From Calycina herbarum (Eukaryota; Ascomycota; Leotiomycetes; Helotiales; Pezizellaceae): a DNA stretch of 64,000 bases. Each line of letters opens with the position of its first letter. The stretch's first letter is position 1. Below are positions 48,507 through 60,299 of this stretch, piece after piece. The notes below the pieces were generated by a model. The model worked only from the letters and a program-made list of their open reading frames with translations. It did no database searches and was not told where the DNA came from. The translations under genes and the position numbers were made by a program. The stretch is taken from contig LLEY01000038.1 of assembly GCA_001414485.1 (NCBI GenBank), positions 248,001 to 312,000 of the forward strand, read 5' to 3'.

Positions 48507-49983
48507 TAGTTGAAAAGATAGTAGAAGAACCCCTAGAAACTTAATAAGCGATTATCGAGTTTTAGAAGATATAATATAAGTACTAATCTAAATAGTATCT
48601 TCTGTTTTATATTCTACTAGACCTAGTAGTATAGACGTACGATTCGCTTATTTAAAAAGACTAGAGATATTATCTGAATTTAAGTCCTTTCTTCTATAGA
48701 ATAGTAAGATTAGATTATAAATAGAGAGGAAGATTATTTTACTATTTATTAAGACGAAGTAGACTAGTAAATTAACTTATAAAAGCTTACTTCCTTTCTA
48801 CTAATCTTCTCGTTATTTTATAGATTTATTATTAACCTAGAGAGATTAGTTAAATTCTACTATAACTTATAGACCTTTTCTACGATCTATACTTATATAG
48901 GAAAAGTAGACGTTATAATAGATAAGCTTCTAAACGCCTTATTAACCTTAGTATATTAGTATATTATAATTAGGATATTCTAGTCTTATAACCTTCTTAT
49001 ATACTATATCTCGTAGTTATTCTACTATATCTTTGTAGAGAAGTTAGAATTGTCTATCTAGTAGTCTAGTAAGGTCTAATAGGTAGTGTTATATTAAGTC
49101 GATTAATAGAAGGTATTCTTATTATAAGAAAGCGATCTCTTATACTATAAGAAGGATCTAGATATCAGCGATACTCGTATAGTCGTTATCGTATTAAGTA
49201 CTATTATTAGAGAGATTTCTAGACAAGTCTTAATATAACTTAAAAGCTATAGATAGAAGGTTTTATAGAGTTGATTAAGCTAGTATAAGAGGCAACGAAG
49301 AGCTGATATTAAGATAAGGTCTAATTTAAGTAAGACTTTATTATATCTTCGGTATTATAAAGTTCTCTAGAATATAAGCAGAGATTATCTCTACGATAGT
49401 AGTAAAGCCTTTAATAACTTAAGTACTCTAGTTAATCTTAATTAGCTGATTTAGAACAGCGAGACTCGATAATACTATAATAGTAGAGGCTTCTTTATCG
49501 CTTAGAGAATATCCTAGAATTATTCTACTTAGAGTAGTTACTATAGAACGGAATATACAGAGTCTACGTCGACTACTAAGACTAAAGAGAAAGGTATAGA
49601 TAATATTAATAGAAGTCTCTAGTATAAGCGAGAATAGTATATCTAGGTAAGAGATAATCTTAAAGAAAAGAAGAATCCTATCTCTAAATATTAAGAGAGT
49701 AGTTTTATCTCTTTAGCTAGTATCTATAATATCTATTAAAGTCTTAATAATTATAAGCTCTATCTCTATACCGAGTTTAGTAATAATATACTAGCGTATT
49801 CCTATATCCTCGCTTTTAATAAGATTCTAGCTTATTTAGAAGAACTTTTTTATATCTATAGTAGCTTCGAACTATAAAGAATTCGTATTAGGTCTAGGAA
49901 TTATATATGTCTATTTTTAGTAGATTACTTCGGTTTCGTTCTTCTTATAAAGCTATAGGTTTATAATATTTAATAAGCTTATA
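48507..49983. other. RIPped repeat DNA, unrecognised
   Basis: This continues the sequence left of the solo LTR. A plus frame from about 49150 to 49900 reads LSTIIREISRQVLIQLKSY, then NLSKTLLYLRYYK, YDSSKAFNNLSTLVNLN and EFSNNILAYSYILAFNKI with only TAG/TAA stops. I do not recognise the family. It ends at the TA target of Fot1 copy 2. Confidence 0.3.
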
Positions 49984-51840
49984 ACGTAGTTTATTACTAA
50001 GTAGTATATATTACCGAGTAGTATACTTTCCTCTACTTTACTATCTACTAACTTTAATACTCGTTTTCTTAATAACTAACTATAGAAATCTAAACCTAAG
50101 AAGTACGAATTATCCTAGCTATCGAGGCTATTTAAATATTTAAAAAACTTAGTCGTCGCTCTATAATAAAAATCTATAAAGTCTCTAAAATAACACTTCG
50201 ATATAGAATAGCTAGCTAAACCTATTACCTTAAAACTAAACCTAATTATTATAAATTAAACGACTTAGAGAAGGAGACACTTGTTTAATATATACTTAAT
50301 CTAGATATAAGAGGATTTACGCTCTAACTAGCTAGTATAGAAGATATAGCGAATTATATTCTTAAATTATAAGAGAGAAAACGCGTTAGTAAGCTCTAGA
50401 TATATTAATTTATATAATATTAACTAGAATTAAAGACATGTTTTAATCGTGTTTACGACTTTTAAAGAGCCTTATACGAAGATCTAGAGCTTATTAGCAC
50501 GTGGTTTCAACTTATAGAGAATATAAGAGTAAAATATAGTGTTTTAGACTACGACTTTTATAACTTTAATAAGATAGAGTTTATAATAGGAATTATCTAC
50601 CTAGTAATAGTTATAACTCGTATTAATCGACGTAGTAGAGATAAGATTGTTTAGCCTAGTAATCGGGAATAAGCTATAGTAATTACTTATATTAATAGCG
50701 AGGGTTAAGACGTGTCTCTGTTTTTAGTAGTTTAAGAGAAGAATTATCTCGCGAATTAGTATACTAAGAGCGGCCTCTTATACGACTAGGTTATTAAACC
50801 TATAAGTAATAGATAGACTAATAATAAGATAGACCTAGAATAGCTACGATACTTTAATAAATATACTCGTAGTTACGTGAAAGAGTTATATTAAATACTA
50901 GTATTAGATATAAGAGTTATAAATCAGCTATATTTCAAGAGTATTATAAAGCTAATAATATTATTACTCTTTACCTACCTCTTTATTCCTCTTATTTAAC
51001 TTAGCTACTTAATATTAGATATTTTAGTATTCTTAAACATATATATAAACGTTAAATCAAGACCTTTATTAAAGCTTATATTAACTATATTACTAAGGTC
51101 GAGTTCTTTTTAGCCTTTTACATAGCTTATAAGTAATTAATAATAACTTAAAACACCTAAGCTAGATTCTACAGAGCTGGCTTAGTACCTTTTAATCTCT
51201 AGGCTATGATATTAAAGCTTAATATTCGATTATAAACTCCTATATCTACTAGACCCCTCTCTGCGGCTACTAACTCTTAGGTCTTATAGACCCCTCGTAA
51301 CCTAACTAACGCTCTTTTATAAATAACTTTAGTTAAGAATTATATTTCACGCTATTAAGGAAGCTTACTAACCCCTATTTTTAAGACTATAGCTATATTA
51401 GCAAAGAGTATAGAGCTATTAGCTTATAAGATAACTTTGTTATTAGCCGAAGTCTATACTCTTCGTAAAGCAAATAAAGCACTTAGTAAGCGCTGTAGAG
51501 CTAAAAAGACTCGAGTCTGTTAAGAAGGTACACTTACTATAGAGGATATATAAGACGTATTAGCTTAAAAGAAGATAGAGAAACAGGCTTAATATAACAA
51601 GCGTTCTAAGAGAGGTAGGTAAAATAAGAGGCAAACCTCTAGGCGACGGTATAGCACTTACGGAAAGACTAGTTATAATATATAAACTTATTAAGAGGTT
51701 ATAGATATATCTAGTTTATTAGATTCCGAGTAGTTTTAATTAATATTATTTATTATAGTTAATTAATCTGATATTAAAGTAGTAGAGTAGAGAGAAAGTA
51801 TACTACTTAGTAATATACGCTACTTAGTAATAAACCACGT
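49984..51840 (+). mobile_element. pogo/Fot1-type DNA transposon, copy 2
   Basis: This 1857-bp element is flanked by TA (49982-49983 and 51841-51842). Its terminal inverted repeats begin acgtRgtttattac and contain two copies of an attaccgagtagtata-like unit. Length and transposase match copy 1 at 5852-7711, but the inner part of the terminal repeats differs. Confidence 0.88.
50100..51760 (+). pseudogene. Fot1/pogo-family DDE transposase, copy 2 (RIP-degraded)
   Basis: Same order as copy 1: helix-turn-helix (IIKIYKVSK near 50165), CENP-B-type domain (LTSIEDIANYILKL near 50325-50370), and a DDE1 core with FNKIEFIIGII near 50560 (first catalytic Asp is Asn), the NRE block, INSEG, YTKSGLLYD-VIKPISN and LRYFNKYT. 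The LVLD segment near 50900 is followed by a frameshift. The LLRSSSF/GAGLVPF-like tail lies near 51080-51210. Many Gln/Trp-type stops. Confidence 0.75.
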
Positions 51841-51842
51841 TA

Positions 51843-53199
51843 GTACTTATTACTATATTATAGCTAAATCGATAGTAGATACCGCGGCGGTAACAACCGT
51901 GTTTAAAGTTGAAGCAGAGCCCTAGTCTATTTTATCTTAAAGTTAGTAGTTGTTTCTAATAATTATAGAGAGTATCTCGTAAGTACTATACTTACGGCAT
52001 TCTAGAACGTATAAGTTGTAATCTTCTAGACTTATAGATGATTAGCTAAAGATTTTACGTAAATAGACAGAGCTATAGGTCGTAGCGTAAGAAGGCTATG
52101 ATTAAAGGAGGTAGAGCGTAGGAAACTTTAGAAATACTTCATCTATGTAGGACATGCTTTGGGAAGCCTTATCAGGCTATAAGGCCTCCTAGTTCACCTG
52201 AAGAAAGTTTTAAGGCTCCTAGTAACTGGTTGCTAAAAAAGCATATATGATAAGGAATTTTAAATCATTATATCGAATAGGAAGTCGCTGGTAAACGTAC
52301 GATTCGTTGTTTAAGCATCATAGGCCTCCCTGCCGTGATATAGTCGCGAGGGTAAGATGCCACTGTCGACCCCGCTTCGAATTCGCATGTAACCTAAACC
52401 TAATTTGGTTAGTAGTAATAGGAACGCCCTCACCGCAAAATCTACATCGTATCTTCGTCATCTTCATTCAAGTACACGAACCACGCAAGCTAATATCAAC
52501 TTACGGCTCTGCGTCTGCGGAACGCTCAAGAGCAGATTTACAACCAGTCCTCTTGTGGGATACTCAAGCTCAAAGAAGTTCTATCTTGCATGATCTCTAC
52601 TTCGCAAGTGACACGAACTAAAGCCTGCAGTCAAGTCCGGCTCCCGTGCGGAGCGTCCAGTGTTGAACCGATCAACCTTCGATAATAAGTGCTCAGCCTG
52701 AAGGAGCACCCTCTGATTCGACGCTTGAATTGCAAGCCCTGGCAAATAAGTTTCGAGTGCGAATACAGTGGCTGGATCATAATGGTATATCGAAGCCTGC
52801 AACCGGAAGCAACACGCAAGATCCTTCCAGTGTGCAACCACACCCCTTTACCTGAGGCGACATGTCGTTTGTTTTTGTATGGACGATGGTGGATACTCTC
52901 TTCCAATCGCCCTTCGCGGATAGAGAGATGGCCAAGTGACCAAAGCTGTCGCACCAGCAGACGACGGTTACACAGCATGAGCTAAGTAGCAGTTATTCTC
53001 AAGGCCCTAAAATGAGGCTACCAATCAATCTGCTGCTCACATCAAACGCCTCATCGATTAATATGCTTGTCTGTCCTTGACTGCTTTCGCGGTATTATTC
53101 ACAGTGCCTCGCTGCTTTGCTACTTCATCTCCACCTTCTGCCGCCTTGACGCACTTGACGCAACTTCAATCAAGTCTAACTTCGCCATCGACATTCAAA
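51843..53199. other. Transition from RIPped to unmutated DNA; no gene recognised
   Basis: CA and TG return gradually from about 51880, and by 52150 base composition is ordinary. Short frames exist on both strands (52307-52621, 52631-52978, 52689-52985), but they overlap each other and show no family features. The last few hundred bases are upstream of the GTPase gene and would hold its promoter; no clear element is visible. A longer in-frame start at 53077 exists, but 53200 fits better. Confidence 0.6.
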
Positions 53200-53741
53200 A
53201 TGGTCTTAAAACCATTCTATACAGATGCCCTAAACGACTTGTGTTCTAAGGATCAACTCGATCTACTCGACTCCGTCGACTGTCTCCGTTCGCAAGGCAT
53301 CAGTCACTATGTCTCATTGCCACAGATCATTATATGCGGGGACCAGTCTTCTAGGAAAAGCTCCGTGCTAGAAGCAATTTCTGGCGTATCATTTCCGATC
53401 AAGAGCAACCTATGCACTCGATTTCCGATAGAATTAGTCCTCCGCAAGACTTCACACATTGGCGTAACCGTGTCAATCGTCCCGTATCACTCTCGTAGCG
53501 AATCCGAGCAACTCTCCCTCAGTAGCTTTCACGAGAAGCTAGATGGCTTCGATGGGCTTTCAACACTAATTGAGAACGCAAAAGCAGCTATGGCGATCTC
53601 AACGCATGGTAAAGCTTTCTCGAAGGACCTCCTTCGTGTTGAGGTCTCAGGCCCCGATCGGCCTCACTTGACCATTGTGGACCTGCCCGGACTCATCCAC
53701 TCCGAAACGAACAGCAATCTGCTTCCGATGTCGAGCTGGTA

Positions 53742-55053
53742 AGAGTTGGGGCCATTACTCGTGGGACACCTAAGCGAACCCCACCAAATTGACACTTATT
53801 ACTTAAAAATCTATTATAATTTAAACTTCAAGTCTTTTGCCTTAAAACTTATATATATTATTAATAAATAGTTGCTAATCCTTTAACTTTGATAACATCT
53901 TCTAACTTATAAGTTAATCGCTTAGTATATCGCCTATAATCACGTGGATCTACCAGATCCCAAAGCCTTTGGATCTCCCTAATCAACGCTTCCTTAGAAG
54001 TTAGGACAAAAGGCAACTTTTTCAGCTCTTCTTTCATCCACCGCCAAACCTTCTCAATTACATTTAAATCAGGTGAAGAAGGAGGATAATTAGACCCGCG
54101 GACACTATGTTCGAGCTTAGCTAAACGAGCATGTCCCTTGTACACCTTAGAACCGTCTTCTATAAAGATATACTTAGTACTAAGCTCGTCGAATAAGGGA
54201 AAGATAACTGGCTCGAGAATTCACCCCTTTATAGCCTTGTTCCTTCTCTAAGAAGACAAGAGGGGATTTATAATCCTAGCCGATCGCGCCCTAGATCATA
54301 ACCGTTACCCTCCCTAAGCGATATGTCGACCTAATATAGTCTGGACACCTCTTTTCGTCTACACGCCGTGTAACCTAGACTCTCCTACTCTTTCTAAGCT
54401 TAAATATACACTCGTCCGACTATATGACCTTCCTCCAGTCCCCCTTTTGCCTATGAGTAGCTGCCTAGTCCGATGTCCCCTACCAGCGGTGCGTATATGT
54501 AAAAGTAAGACGTTTCTTTGCTTAGAGTCGGCTAATAAAGGGACGAGGGCAAGTAATACATCGTCGGTAGCTAGCGTAGCGAAGTTCTCGGCGGATTGTA
54601 TAGGCAGAAGTAGGTAGATTAAGAGCGTTTTTAACTTGTGTAAAAGATATACGACGAGTAGTATAATTTTGTGATATAAATCGAAGGATTTAGCGTATAT
54701 GTCGCTTAGATAGTAATCTCTTTCGAAACTGCTTCCCTTTCCGTGTAGTTCAACTTGAATTGCTCTTATATATCCTTTACGCGGTCGATTTTGGTATACC
54801 TAATTCAGCTTCTATCTTCCTCCACGATTTTCCATCGTCTCGCGCTTGACGTACTCTAGCGCGCTTCGGTGTCGACCAATTCTGGCCAGATTCGTGTATA
54901 GAAGAGGGGGAGAGGATTCGGTCTGCCATTTTCAATTTAATGAGTTTTGGTTAAAAGGTTGAATTATGGTAGGTTTTTGAAGACGGAGTGTCGGAAATTA
55001 TGGTGGGGCGGGAAATCTCGCTTAGGTGTCCCACGAGTAATGGCCCCAACTCT
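53742..55053 (-). mobile_element. Tc1/mariner element in the GTPase gene
   Basis: This 1312-bp element is flanked by TA (53740-53741 and 55054-55055). Inverted termini of at least 34 bp begin agagttggggccattactcg. Bringing the flanks together with one TA makes the GTPase frame read LVQDVVQAYM, so the insertion site is exact. It carries one minus-strand transposase pseudogene. Confidence 0.95.
53861..54929 (-). pseudogene. Tc1/mariner transposase (RIP-degraded)
   Basis: ATG at 54929 (MADRILSPSSIHESG) opens a frame of about 356 codons. The N-terminal helix-turn-helix reads KRARVRQARDDGKSWRKIE then LGIPKSTA. The catalytic triad is still visible: Asp in SDECIF (near 54415), Asp in EDGSK (near 54165) and Glu in SPDLNVIEKVW (near 54055), with about 33 residues between the last two. 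The last 94 codons (53861-54145) are open. Stops upstream are TAG or TAA at Trp/Gln sites. It is of the usual length for the family and would be active but for these stops. Confidence 0.88.
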
Positions 55054-57243
55054 TACAAGACGTCGTTCAGGCCTATATGAAGAAACCCAGAAGCATCATT
55101 CTCGCGGTGGTCTCCGCCAAGAATGACTATGCCAACCAGATCGTCTTAAAGCTCGCCCGCGCTGCTGATAAAAGGGGCAATCGAACGCTGGGTGTCATCA
55201 CAAAGCCGGATACTCTGATCCCTGGTTCCGAAAGTGAAGCCTTGTATGTCTCCCTTGCGAGGAACTAGGACGTCGAGTTTCGTCTTGGATAGCATGTTTT
55301 GAAAAACATGGACTCCGAAACGGGAGTATGGTCGTTGGCTGATCGCGACATCAAGGAGGGGGAATTCTTCGCTCAAGGGATATGGGAGAATCTGTCTCGC
55401 TCGCTCTTAGGCGTCGACAAGTTACGGAAAAGGCTTAGCAAAGTCCTTCTCGGACAGATTGCTACTAAACTACCTAGCTTGATCAATGAAATCGAAATCA
55501 AATCCAAAGCATGCCGCAGTCGGCTAGATAAGTTGGGGGAACCTCGAGCCACCTTGGACGAACAACGGCTCTATCTACTCCACATCAGTTAATCATTCCA
55601 CTCTCTAATCAAAGCGTCCGTGGATGGCACGTACAACGATCCGTTCTTTGAGGACGCGGAGTCTGAATCCGGCTATCAGAAGCGCATACGGGCCGTAGTA
55701 CAGAACCTCAACCTAGAATTCGCGGAACGCATAGCCAGACAAGGTCACCGCCGTGAGATTTTCGACTCTCCGAAGAAGACTGCTGTTCCTAAAGGGGTGA
55801 CTGCGGCCACAAGAGAAGAATTCATAGATCACATACAGCACCTGATGCGGAGGACTAAGGGTCGAGAGTTGCTAGGAACCTTTAATCCCATGATAGTAGC
55901 AGATTTATTCCTAGAACAATCATCTCCTTGGGAAGCGATCACCCGGAAGCATATCGAACAAGTCTGGAAGGCCGCTAAGGAATTCCTTAATCTCATAACT
56001 ACCTACATCGCTGATACTACAACCTCTAAAGCACTTTTCCAAAAGATCTTCGAGCCTGCTCTGGACCAGCTATTAAGGACTCTGAACGAAAAAAGCACCG
56101 AACTGCTAACACTATATTAGAAAAGCCATCCAATCACATATAACCATTATTTTACCGAGGCACTTTAAAAGGTTCGGAACGAACGAAGCAAGGATGAATA
56201 CACAAGGATTATAAAGCATTTCTTCGGTGTCCCCTCTCTTGATTCAGTGTATCTTACCACCCAATACAAAGATCTCCGCCCGCTCGTGGTAGCTCTCGTG
56301 CAACGCACGGAACCTGATATGAACCGCTTCGCATGTTCCGAAGCTTTGGATTGTATGAAGGCTTACTACAAGGTTGCCTGCTTCCTTCTTTACTTCTCAC
56401 CCCTTCCTCTATAGACCCCTTAGCTAACCGATCTATGTGTTGAACAGGTTGCTCTGAAACGTTTCGTCGACGATATAGCTATCGAAGTCATCGAATCTAA
56501 GCTCATCTCTCCACTTTACAATATCTTTTCTCCCATAACTGTCACTTCTATGCCCGCCGACCTTGTGACTCGTATCGCTGGCGAATCTGAGGAAAATCGC
56601 GCCCAGCGCGAGCAATTAACTGTCAAGAATGGGGGATGGAAGTGATGGTTTTGATCTGTATATTGATGGATTCGATGATTACAAGTCTAAGTTGTCCATA
56701 CGGACAAACAGTCTAAATATGTTCCAAGGGCTTATTAAGCACCAAGATTTGGCCCCCAAATCACCTGATTTCTGACATTAACCAGACAATTGGATGTTCT
56801 CATGAAAGGCTCCGAAACCTGCAAAAGCTTCATCGGCGTCAGAGTTCTTGGTGAGAAACTCACCTAGCCTGTCGCATTCTGAAGCATTACTAATGTGTTG
56901 AATAGGTGCGGATGATAGCACGACTCACAGAGGCACCTGGTTCAAATCTGCAAACTTCAATCCTAGCGACGACGATGAAGGTTCTGATGAGGGGTCTGAG
57001 GTAGACGTCAGATCTCTGTCTGATGCTTCTTACTACCGTGGAAGCCCAGCCTCTGAGGAATCCGAGCCCTTGAGCAGAGAGATCGCAGAGAGGGAAGCTG
57101 AGCCCGATTCCTTAGAGGTACCCGAGGCTGAACCCATGCCACCAGCGGAGGAAGAGGATTCGTACTCTTCAAAGAAGAAGAAAGACAAGAAGAAGTCCAA
57201 AGTTGCTGCGAAACGGGCTATGTATGAAGAAACAAAACCTTAG

Positions 57244-57924
57244 TTCATACCTCTGGTCAATCTCATCCTACGTTGTTAGGAACCAGCTGCAAATTCTAAC
57301 TCAAAACATTTATAGACATAAATTGTGAGGCATCTCTTAGGTGATTACTGGTCGTTGTGGGTAGTTAGTGCTTGAGTCTTGATTTTTAAGGCTACAGCGA
57401 AGAAATATAATGTCACGATTCAACCCCCTTATATGTCAACCTTGTATGAATTTTCCCTCCAACAGATCCTGTGTGACTATTTGTGGGAACGTGTTCCTTA
57501 CCTCCTGTTACGACTGCGTGTCTGAAACTTCTCCTCCCACCTATGTCCTGAGTACTTGACGCATCCAGTTGATATTGTAAGCGATATTTCAGGCTGCTGT
57601 ATGTATTTCGAGGAAGGATCGGCGGTAGCGATGGCTCCGCGACTCTTCCTTGCCTCTAACCTATTTTGGTTAGCGCAGCGTGGTGTAGCAACTTTGGATC
57701 AAGTTCAAGCGTCAGATCAGGTCCGCAACAGCTTTTATAAACAATCTTCCAAGGGCCAGTGGCTAGTTCACATCTGTATTACACGCTGTCTATCCCGCAG
57801 AGCCCTTCCGCCATCCCTGCACGAAGAAGACTGTTCTATTAACAGATCCTTTAAAACAAAGACCGAACATAAGTTACGTGTCGAACACCGCAAAAACGCA
57901 ACTTCAACGGCAATATCACTTTCG
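57244..57924. other. Intergenic stretch; no gene supported
   Basis: This is the 3' flank of the GTPase gene and of the convergent coiled-coil gene. A 138-codon plus frame (57556-57972) overlaps the end of the latter and has no recognisable features. Base composition is ordinary, with CA and TG present. Confidence 0.6.
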
Positions 57925-60299
57925 CTACGACCTATCCTCCTCCTGCCTCGAACCAAATACAGAAGGAGATAAAAAAGACGATACTTTGGACTTGGCGCGA
58001 AGTCTTGCTAGTTCTCGAGTTCTAGGTCCTGCCGTACTCTTCAAATCCTCTACCGCATTATCTAGACCGCGATGTCTCTTCCGAGGTGGATTGTAGCCAT
58101 AGTAGAAGAATTCCCCGTGGTTAGCGAGATGCTTTTGGTTTGCTAAGAAGTCTTTGTACTTCTCAAGCTCTACCACCGTCATGATGTCGTTTACGAAACA
58201 ATAAACAACCTGATTACACAATTCCTCAAATAACTTCTCTAGGTCTTCTATAAGAACATAGTCAACGCCTGTTTGGCGGCCTGTTTTAGAACTTTCGAAG
58301 CGTACTTTATACTTCTCATATCTTATAACATCTAATCCCGTTTTAACTATTTTCTCTTCGACCTGTGAGAGACTGGCATCGACAAGCGCTTCCCGCTGCA
58401 GGAGTTTCCTAAGATCCTGGCTACTAGAGGCTCTTGCCCCGGCTAGCGCAGCTTGGATCTCCTTCTGGTCGGCCTTGAGTTTCTCTTTCTCTTTCTCTAG
58501 CTATATCAGGCGGTTGGTCTTAAACAGCTATGCCTTTAATAATATTATGCGCTCGTCTTTATTATCGATCTTAAGCTTTAGGCTTGCTAACTCTCTTTCC
58601 CTCTCCTTGATAGATTGCCACGCCGCTTCTAAGTCTTTTTCTAGGCCGGTCACTTGAGTCTTCGAGGTCTCTAGCCTCTTATCAATTTCGGCCTTGGCTG
58701 ATTTCAGATCCTTAATATACGAGCTTGATACCTGCCTTAAGTCTTGCAAGTCCTGTCTCGTCTTCTCCAGTTCCGCTTACACGCTGTCTGTCGCTTGTAA
58801 TGCTGTTCTTAAATCATTCAATTCTGTCTCCAGCCTACGAACTCGTTCTGCCTCTTTCCGTAAGGTTTTAGTGTCTGCCTTGACTGTATTCAATTCTGCT
58901 GTGAGCTCTGTAATAGCTGCCTTCCCTTGCTAGAGTAGTGCTTTATTCTCTGCCTTGGTTGTATCTAGTTCTCTTTTAAGGGCGCTTGTGAGTTCTATGT
59001 CTCTCTGTGTGGCGTCGCGTGCTGTCTTCAGGCTTTTTCCGAGGTCCCTAGTAGCCACTTATTCTTGCTGCAACTGCTTATTCACCTCTACGAGCTCCTC
59101 CTCGAGCTATCCGACACGTTCTGCCTTTTGCCGTTGGCTTCCGGCGGCTGCCCTCGCCATATCCAGTTCTGCTTAGAGGTTATGGATAGCCTAACCTTCT
59201 TGTTCTAAGAACCCTGCCTGTCTGCTTACGACTGCGAGCATTTGCTTAAGATCAGGGGCCTCTGTTTCGATACCGGTTCCTGTTCCATCTACAAAAGCGA
59301 GCCGCTTGCTCGGAACCAGCTTCTGCTATTCGAGAATCTTTACGCGAGCATTTTCATTATGTGCCAGGTTATTCTAGCTATAGAGAGCAATGAACTTGGC
59401 GATCGACTTTTTTAGGTCCTTAATCTTATTAACCTACGCTCCTGCTGTAGGAAGATCTTTAAATTAAAGTTCGTCTAAATATATAGTCTTGTAATCACCG
59501 TCTTCATAGTTCTACTCAAGCTGGAGTCGTCTTGTAAAGGTTATACTTATCTTCTCTACTCCTTCTCTAGTCTCCTTAATCTTTGTAAGTATTATATCTA
59601 AGGTCCTGTCCTTGATAGTGGCTACCTCTTTAGAATTCCTTAGGTCTTTGGCCTACCGTTGACTAACGAGCTCTAATTTAGTAACTCTTTCTTAGAAGCC
59701 TTAAGACATTGCTCCGGTATTAATATCTTCTGGCTTTCGTAAGTTACCCCTCTCTTATTAAACAATTCTCAACTGCAGTGCCTCTAATTCTGCCGTTGCT
59801 TGTTGTAAATGTGTGGCAAGCTGCTATCGTAATAACTCTGCTGCTGATGCTTGCCTATCACTCTCAGACTTATATTCCGAGATCCTACGCTCGAATTCTG
59901 CGATTATAAAACGAGATTTCTCTAATTCAACAGCTATTTCTTGTTTATCTTAGTGCTGCTTTGCTTGTACAACTTGTATTTCGCGAGCAGATTCATAACC
60001 TACAATTGTCCTTTCAAGAGTCTCTATCTTCCGCTGCTTCTCAGCTAATTCGAGATGTGCTTGCGAATTTTTGCGTGACTGATCAAGGTTGATAGTCTCC
60101 AATTCTTCAATCTTGTTTCGGTACAGCTGAACCTCGGCAAGTAACCGACGTCCCTAGTCAGTGCACGTCCCTGGCAAAAGCCCGCCCTTATCTATTTCAT
60201 CCTACTACGTAAAAAGTTAAATAAAACAATAACCACATATTAGATTTATATATAATTTAGAATATAAGTCAATGAAAGGTAGTTAATTAGATAATGAGT

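Larger units (their letters stand above)
53200..57243 (+). pseudogene. Dynamin-like large GTPase, broken by a transposon, a frameshift and RIP-type stops
   Basis: Dynamin-family GTPases remodel membranes. Start ATG 53200 has a good context (caaaATGg). The GTPase domain shows GDQSSRKSS at the P-loop (expected GDQSSGKSS; Arg codon 53353-53355), CTRFPIELVLR, then VDLPGL (G3). A one-base loss near 53725 shifts frame just before DVELV. A Tc1/mariner element then sits at a TA (53742-55053). After it: SIILAVVSAKNDYANQIVLKLAR, VITKPDTL (G4), and a stalk with ATREEFIDHIQ. Stops at 55266, 55290, 55590, 56118 and 56166 are all at Gln/Trp sites. Introns: 56373-56447, about 56642-56785, 56851-56905. A GED-like region (VALKRFVDDIAIEVIESKL...IAGESEENRAQREQL) and an acidic/Lys-rich tail end at TAG 57241. 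Resembles fungal Mx-like/Vps1-like dynamins rather than mitochondrial ones. Confidence 0.9.

Noticed and set aside
1..52000. AT-rich block as a centromere or a mitochondrial insert
   Set aside because: The content is fully explained by identifiable transposons with RIP; no satellite array or mitochondrial gene was seen.
52307..52985. Five short frames on both strands
   Set aside because: They overlap one another, lack family features and codon signal, and lie in the transition to normal DNA.
53077..53199. Upstream in-frame start adding 41 residues to the GTPase
   Set aside because: The extension is low-complexity Ser/Thr/Leu sequence unlike dynamin N termini; ATG 53200 has a better context and fits the family start.
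57556..57972. 138-codon plus frame
   Set aside because: Overlaps the C-terminal end of the minus-strand coiled-coil gene and has no recognisable features.
58475..59176. Three Ser-rich plus frames
   Set aside because: They are the antisense of the Glu/Lys-rich coiled coil coded on minus.
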